Of a DNA stretch of 64,000 nucleotides, positions 59,416-64,000 are shown one piece after another. The notes beneath the pieces were generated by a model, which was not told the origin of the DNA, made no database searches, and worked only from the letters and a program-made list of their open reading frames with translations. The number at the start of each line of letters is the position of its first letter. Positions within the stretch are counted from its first letter, which is position 1. The translations under genes and the position numbers were made by a program. Origin of the DNA: Armillaria gallica (Eukaryota; Basidiomycota; Agaricomycetes; Agaricales; Physalacriaceae); the NCBI GenBank assembly GCA_037576215.1, contig JBANDB010000021.1:186001-250000 (forward strand), written 5' to 3'.

Positions 59416-61168
59416 TCATTCCAGACAAAACTCAATGATGCTAGCCTCCCTGGCATCCCAAACGCGCACGAACTTCAACCCAGCCCCCTTGCCCAGTTCG
59501 ACGAAATGATCCAAACTACGCTCTTGGCTGTTCGAGACGCACATCATGTCCAGATCTATGTTGTACTGGATCATGCGGCCCGCGCCGTAGTTGGGCAACA
59601 GGGGCTCAGGTGCAGGCTTGAGACCTGCCAACTGGGAAGTGCCCTTGTCTCTATTAGCGTGCTGGATGACGTAGTCGACTGCGACAACATTTGAGAGCTG
59701 AGCCCATAGAAGGGAAAGAACTTACAGATTAACAGACGACTATTCGTTGACATCGCGTTCCCGACTCTTGTCAGAATTTTTGCACATTCATTGTCCGGCC
59801 AGTTATGTCTAGAAACAATGGTAAGCATCAAGCTTTCGTTCATCTAAGGACGCGAATGACAAGATATTTTTCAGCTTCGAGAATCTGCGTCAGAAAAGCA
59901 AGCAATCAGTGTGTGACGTACTCACAAAGTATACATCACAGTCCTTGACTGGCGATTCCGAGAAGAAATCGATAGCTTTGAACTCCACGCGTCCATCCTC
60001 GACAGCCGCCGGGCACGACGTTGGCCAAACATCATTCTTCGCCAATTCGATCTGTGAAGGTACATCCTGAAGCACGATGCGAAGATTAGGATGAGCGTCA
60101 GCCAACTGCATGGAGATGACGCCGATTCCTCCTCCGACATCACACACAGTGGCACCATCGCACAAAGAGCCCCATGGGAAAGCATTGACTACAGCCCACG
60201 TTTCAGTGGAGTCGCCCCATCCTTTCATCGCCATCCCGAAGCGCACGCCTTTCTCCACTTCCTATTCCGGTTTTGAAAAATGCAACAACTAGAATATTTG
60301 TGGAAGGAAAATGCGCACCAGGTCTTGATACCAGGAGTATATAGTACCAGGGTACTTGCTCCAGTAGTTGAAGGGTGCTTCAAGAGGCGAATATGAATGT
60401 CCCCACTGTGGGTCCTTTAAGGTTTCGGTGAGCACTGACAGTGCTTTGTTCGATTCGTCCGTGCTAATGCAAAGATTAGTTCACGTTCGAGTTTTGCTCC
60501 GTCAGTTCATTCAGGGACGACACGCACAAAAAATCAGCCAAGGACGATAAACCATTTGTGCTCAAGAGCATCATGCTGAGGCGGTTGTTCGCAAAAATAT
60601 CGCGGTCGACTGTGACTTGTTAGTGTGGAAAACCATAAAAGTGGGAATCTAACCTTCACGGAAACAATGCTTGCTTGCAAGAAGCCGCATGATTCTGCCC
60701 AACTTCCGAGGTTCTGCGCCAGATAATGCACCGAGCTCGGAGATGTGAAGGCCTTCCGGCTTGTCGAGGAGGTGGTCAGCGATGTTAAAATTCACGGTAA
60801 CGCGGATACACGCGGGTTCGACGATCTTTGGAAGAGCGTGTTAGACCAGTTTCCTGGCGGGCGGACACACTTACGCCAAATACTCTCTACGAAAGAGTTG
60901 ATGAATGAATGTCGTTTAATCCCAAGAGGAACTCACATTGAGCACGGTACGATTAGGCCGAGTGACGAGAGCACAGAGCTGCGCGCATGCGCCTCTATCG
61001 TCTGGATGGCTTCCTCATCTCTACAGACAATACCCCACTGTCTAAGGGATGAGGAGTGGTATCGTCCAAAGAAGGCACATCAGGTATAGCCGTCTCTGCG
61101 AACGTATCCTCCACCAACTTGGTGGCATTTGTGATGAGAGAGACGAGCTGGGAAAGCTGGGACGGCAT
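59416..61168 (-). pseudogene. SAM-dependent O-methyltransferase with two frameshifts
   Basis: Family of fungal COMT-like O-methyltransferases, which methylate hydroxyls of secondary metabolites. The N-terminal region starts at ATG 61168 (MPSQLSQLVSLITNATKLVE). A winged-helix dimerisation part follows (LLDKPEGLHISELGALSGAE, about 60780-60700). The SAM-binding loop is CDVGGGIGV (near 60140), then come the catalytic-type H in RHNWPDNE (near 59805) and the C-terminal block LPNYGAGRM. Two single-base losses are apparent in the first exon, at about 61010 and 60991, where the family frame shifts twice within 20 nt. The splice into RHNW is also unclear. If the assembly is correct the gene is dead. 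Sequencing error is the alternative. Confidence 0.75.
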
Positions 61169-61860
61169 GTTGGGGAGGTGGGGAACTAGAATCATGGAGG
61201 CCCCGTCTTATTAGTATGATGTGCTTGCAATGCAACCCACTTGTTCATCCACATATTGCCGAAAATTGTCTATCGCGTACAGTCCGGTGTTACATATCTC
61301 ATTCATTCATTCGATGATACCTAGCTGTCAATGGACCATGTGGTACCCCACCAACAAGCATGGGATCAGACTAACAGTCCTTCTCATCCAATGGAGGCGG
61401 CGGTAAAAGAGACCGGGTCGGAACTTCGTATAGATAACGGCAAAGTAGTCATTCACGGACCTTCACCACGTCACGCCTGCAGGCGCACAAACACGATATG
61501 AGGTAAGGATATCGAGAGCTGTTTCTCGACCATCCCGTACTAGCCGGAGTAATCACATCAGTTTCTGCTCGCCATGCTATCCCTTCTGGCGTCAGTAACA
61601 GAGAGCGCAAGAATCACTAATTGAGAAGCTCGCCTGGAAATGGTCTCGCTGCCGCTTCGAAAGACATGGTAATTGCAGGGGTAGTAGACCCAGAATGAGC
61701 CCAATAAGTCGAGGACTGTATTGTAACGATCAACCATAAGCGAGTGCGATGAAAACAACAATGACACACCTGTATACATCCCTCCAACAGCATCCTCATT
61801 TCTTTGAAAACCTTGCTCTGATATCCCCTCTGAAAAGATACAAGGTGACACGATTATGTG
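61169..61860. other. Intergenic
   Basis: Upstream side of the methyltransferase. No gene is supported. Minus-strand frames at 61558-61995 run into the dispersed block below. Confidence 0.35.
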
Positions 61861-62030
61861 TACATGACATGAGGTCCCAGTCATACTTGTAAAACCGATC
61901 CATTTTCTTGGAGGTATCCTGATTCTGGCGATTGCTTTTGCTTCCGTGGATGCTGTCGGACCTATAGTCGTCCATAAACATATACCATCGTCCAAGACTA
62001 TTTTATCGTGCGGTTCAGTGATGGCATAGG
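61861..62030 (-). repeat. Dispersed duplicated block, copy 2 (inverted)
   Basis: Reverse-complement match to 42270-42430, including the frame starting MFMDDYRSDSIHGSK at 61981. See that entry. Confidence 0.5.
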
Positions 62031-62284
62031 CAGTAAGGGCTGGTTTCTCACGGAGATGAGGGAAAGAGCCTAGTCAATAAGGCCTCAAATAGAAGTCGGT
62101 TGGTTCAAAAGGGCTTTTGAGGGCGAACGATGTACTTCTTTGTGGAGGCGACCCGTCCTTGCAGCTACGGGAGATATGAGGACTTCAGTGAAATACTAGC
62201 GAACGTGCTCGCTAAACTTTCCTATCAGGTTAGAGACACGGCTCTTCACCGTCTCACCCATCGGCGCTAATGTAACTATCTTAT

Positions 62285-62500
62285 TTCCCCGTAGTTTCTA
62301 GTACAGATTCGTGAAGGTGCGACGGAGGGAGAGGTCTATCTCCAGAGTTAAAATCACCGTCAAAAGGTGAGTAGACGAGCAGTTTGTGGTCGGTGACTGA
62401 TGATGATGATAGGGAGAGAAAGGCGATGGAACTTGAAAAAGCTTCCCGTTTAAGAACAATGAGCCGGCTCCTTGTCACGGGCAAGTTTTGTTGATGCTGA
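62285..62500 (-). repeat. Degenerate dispersed repeat, copy 3 of 3
   Basis: Related to 1-290 and 41420-41700 (minus-strand pattern DHKLLVYSPFDGD then an H near the end). It lies in the right-end block that mirrors the left end of the window. Confidence 0.4.
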
Positions 62501-63600
62501 CAGTAGGATTAGAGAATTGAATAAAATCCAATGTCGTCTAACGCGTAAACACGGTCCGGTCCCTCCGCGACCACGTGTACTCTAGGGCAGGTTTCAGAGG
62601 TTCCGCCGTACATTCCCGCTGTTTGTAGGTTACCCCTTGCACTACTTATACCATCCATTTGCCTAGCGAACCCCGCGACACAGTTCCAATGCACTCGTAT
62701 TTCGTCGACTAGAATAGCCTGAAGTGAACTGGCGAGCGGAAGGCCTCAACGATTACGTGACAATGCTACACTGTCCACCGGGATGGATTTGATGATGGTA
62801 TCTAGGAGCACAGGGCTGGAACTGAACAACGACAAACATGAAGGAGCCAAAGAAAGTACCTGAAAATACTAAAACGATTTTTCACAGCAGCGAGTACCCT
62901 CAAATTCCTTTCACAAGTTCCTTTAGCACCCTCTGTACGAGTTACCTACGTGAGCGACGTCGTTACATGGCGAACAGGCTTTGTCTGTGCAACAGTCAGT
63001 GACAGCCAGCGCAATATGGAACCCACGGTATACCTGCTGCCAGATAAATCAGCCACCCAATCATGCCCGCCATCCTTTAGCTGTCTCCCTAATATAGTCG
63101 CGTGGATTTGCCGTGCCACCACAGTCATCGTCGATGAGCGAGTTCGTAACTGGCTATCCTGGGTATCAGGGCCCTCATTGTGTTGCGGCGGTTTTTATGC
63201 TACGAAAAATGGAGCATACAGGAATAAAGCAGCGAGCTGGACGGAATACGGACATGAGGATACGAAACAGAAAAGGAAATAATGAATTTCAAAATCCCAT
63301 CTACCTCTTACTCTCGTGTCATTTGTCACCGTCTTCTTTAATCCCTGAAGAATTGCCAGTCCGGCAGTACAAGGAGTACCAAGGAGTACCTATTCGCCTC
63401 AGGAATGGTGGGTACGCAGCGTTATTTCCATTCGAGCAAAGTCTAATGTGCCCTCAGGCCTATTCTTATCAAAGATCTTCAACTCTTATTTGCATCATCC
63501 GCAGAGAAATATTACGCCGTTCTCCCAATAAACCTCAAGGTATCAGCACTTCGTTAAAAACCTGCTCTCGTCAAAGATGAATTATTTAATTTCGTTGCGG
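62501..63600. other. Right-end region, partial match to the left end
   Basis: Plus-strand frames at 62950-63282 and 63113-63580 have no recognisable domain. GAATTTCAAAAT at 63286 matches 713 in the left end at the offset expected for a long direct duplication. Confidence 0.3.
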
Positions 63601-63955
63601 ACCGCCAACAAGATTACCCGATCTCACCTTGTCTCAGATCGCCCCAGCCAGTCAACCAAAAATCAAAACCACTACAGCCAGGTCGTATTCTTCTAACACA
63701 TGTATGTGTTCGGACCTCCAAGTGTGCCTCACAGTGTACTTCGTTCGCCTTTGGAACACGGCGGGTTCCCTCCTTTGAGGGAGGCATCAGCTCTAGTGCA
63801 CGGCCGTGATGCGCTGACGTTGACTGTCGGTTAGCTAGCTGTCACAATGGAGCTGGTGGTTTACGATGAGACACCCTTCGTGGGCAAAGTCGTCTACCCT
63901 TGACGCATGGGTGTGTGCACTTGGTAACGAACAACGGATTTTTTGATGTACAATT
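63601..63955. repeat. Low-copy repeat, right copy (uninterrupted)
   Basis: It matches 1073-1373 plus 2723-2785 with few differences and in the same orientation, and it has the target sequence GTCTACCCTT once. It provides the empty-site control for the TIR element at 1374-2712. Confidence 0.85.
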
Positions 63956-64000
63956 CACGCTCATGCCAGTGTTTTCTCATTTTCCTGATATTATGCGATT

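Overview
The window looks like a repeat-rich accessory region of an Agaricomycete (mushroom-forming basidiomycete) genome. Genes are split by many 47-60 nt GT-AG introns. The families present are typical of that group: Cop-type and trichodiene-synthase-type sesquiterpene synthases, a P450 with many small exons, a DUF6698 protein, and a chromodomain Ty3 retrotransposon. No rRNA or tRNA gene was recognised.

Layout. 1-2.8 kb: degenerate low-copy repeats, one interrupted by a 1.34 kb TIR element with a 10-bp target duplication. 3.8-6.8 kb: a MITE, a sesquiterpene synthase and a small orphan gene. 7.3-23.3 kb: a stack of insertions. A C2H2 zinc-finger pseudogene is split by a Ty1/copia element (minus strand), which is split in its reverse transcriptase by a nearly intact Ty3/gypsy chromovirus (plus strand). 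Target duplications are perfect at both levels. 23.6-35.1 kb: three degenerate copies of an unidentified gene surround an intact trichodiene-synthase-like gene, a pseudogene and a 3' fragment of the same family. 37.5-39.7 kb: an intact 12-exon P450. 43-55.7 kb: three paralogous small secreted proteins with a shared promoter, a short-chain dehydrogenase/reductase, and a tandem duplication of about 5 kb. The second dehydrogenase copy is truncated, carries a MITE and abuts a truncated DUF6698 gene. 56.2-57.6 kb: the zinc-finger gene whose paralogue is the pseudogene near 7-9 kb. 59.4-61.2 kb: an O-methyltransferase with two apparent frameshifts. 62.3-64 kb repeats the left end of the window in direct orientation.

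How the genes may work together. Two sesquiterpene synthases, a P450, a dehydrogenase and an O-methyltransferase within about 57 kb fit a sesquiterpenoid biosynthetic locus: cyclisation, oxidation, then reduction and methylation, with a C2H2 factor as a possible local regulator. This is inferred from gene content. Tandem duplication, pseudogene formation and transposon insertion have clearly reshaped the locus, so it may be only partly functional.

All exon models were built by eye from splice signals, reading phase and family resemblance. No search or alignment program was run.
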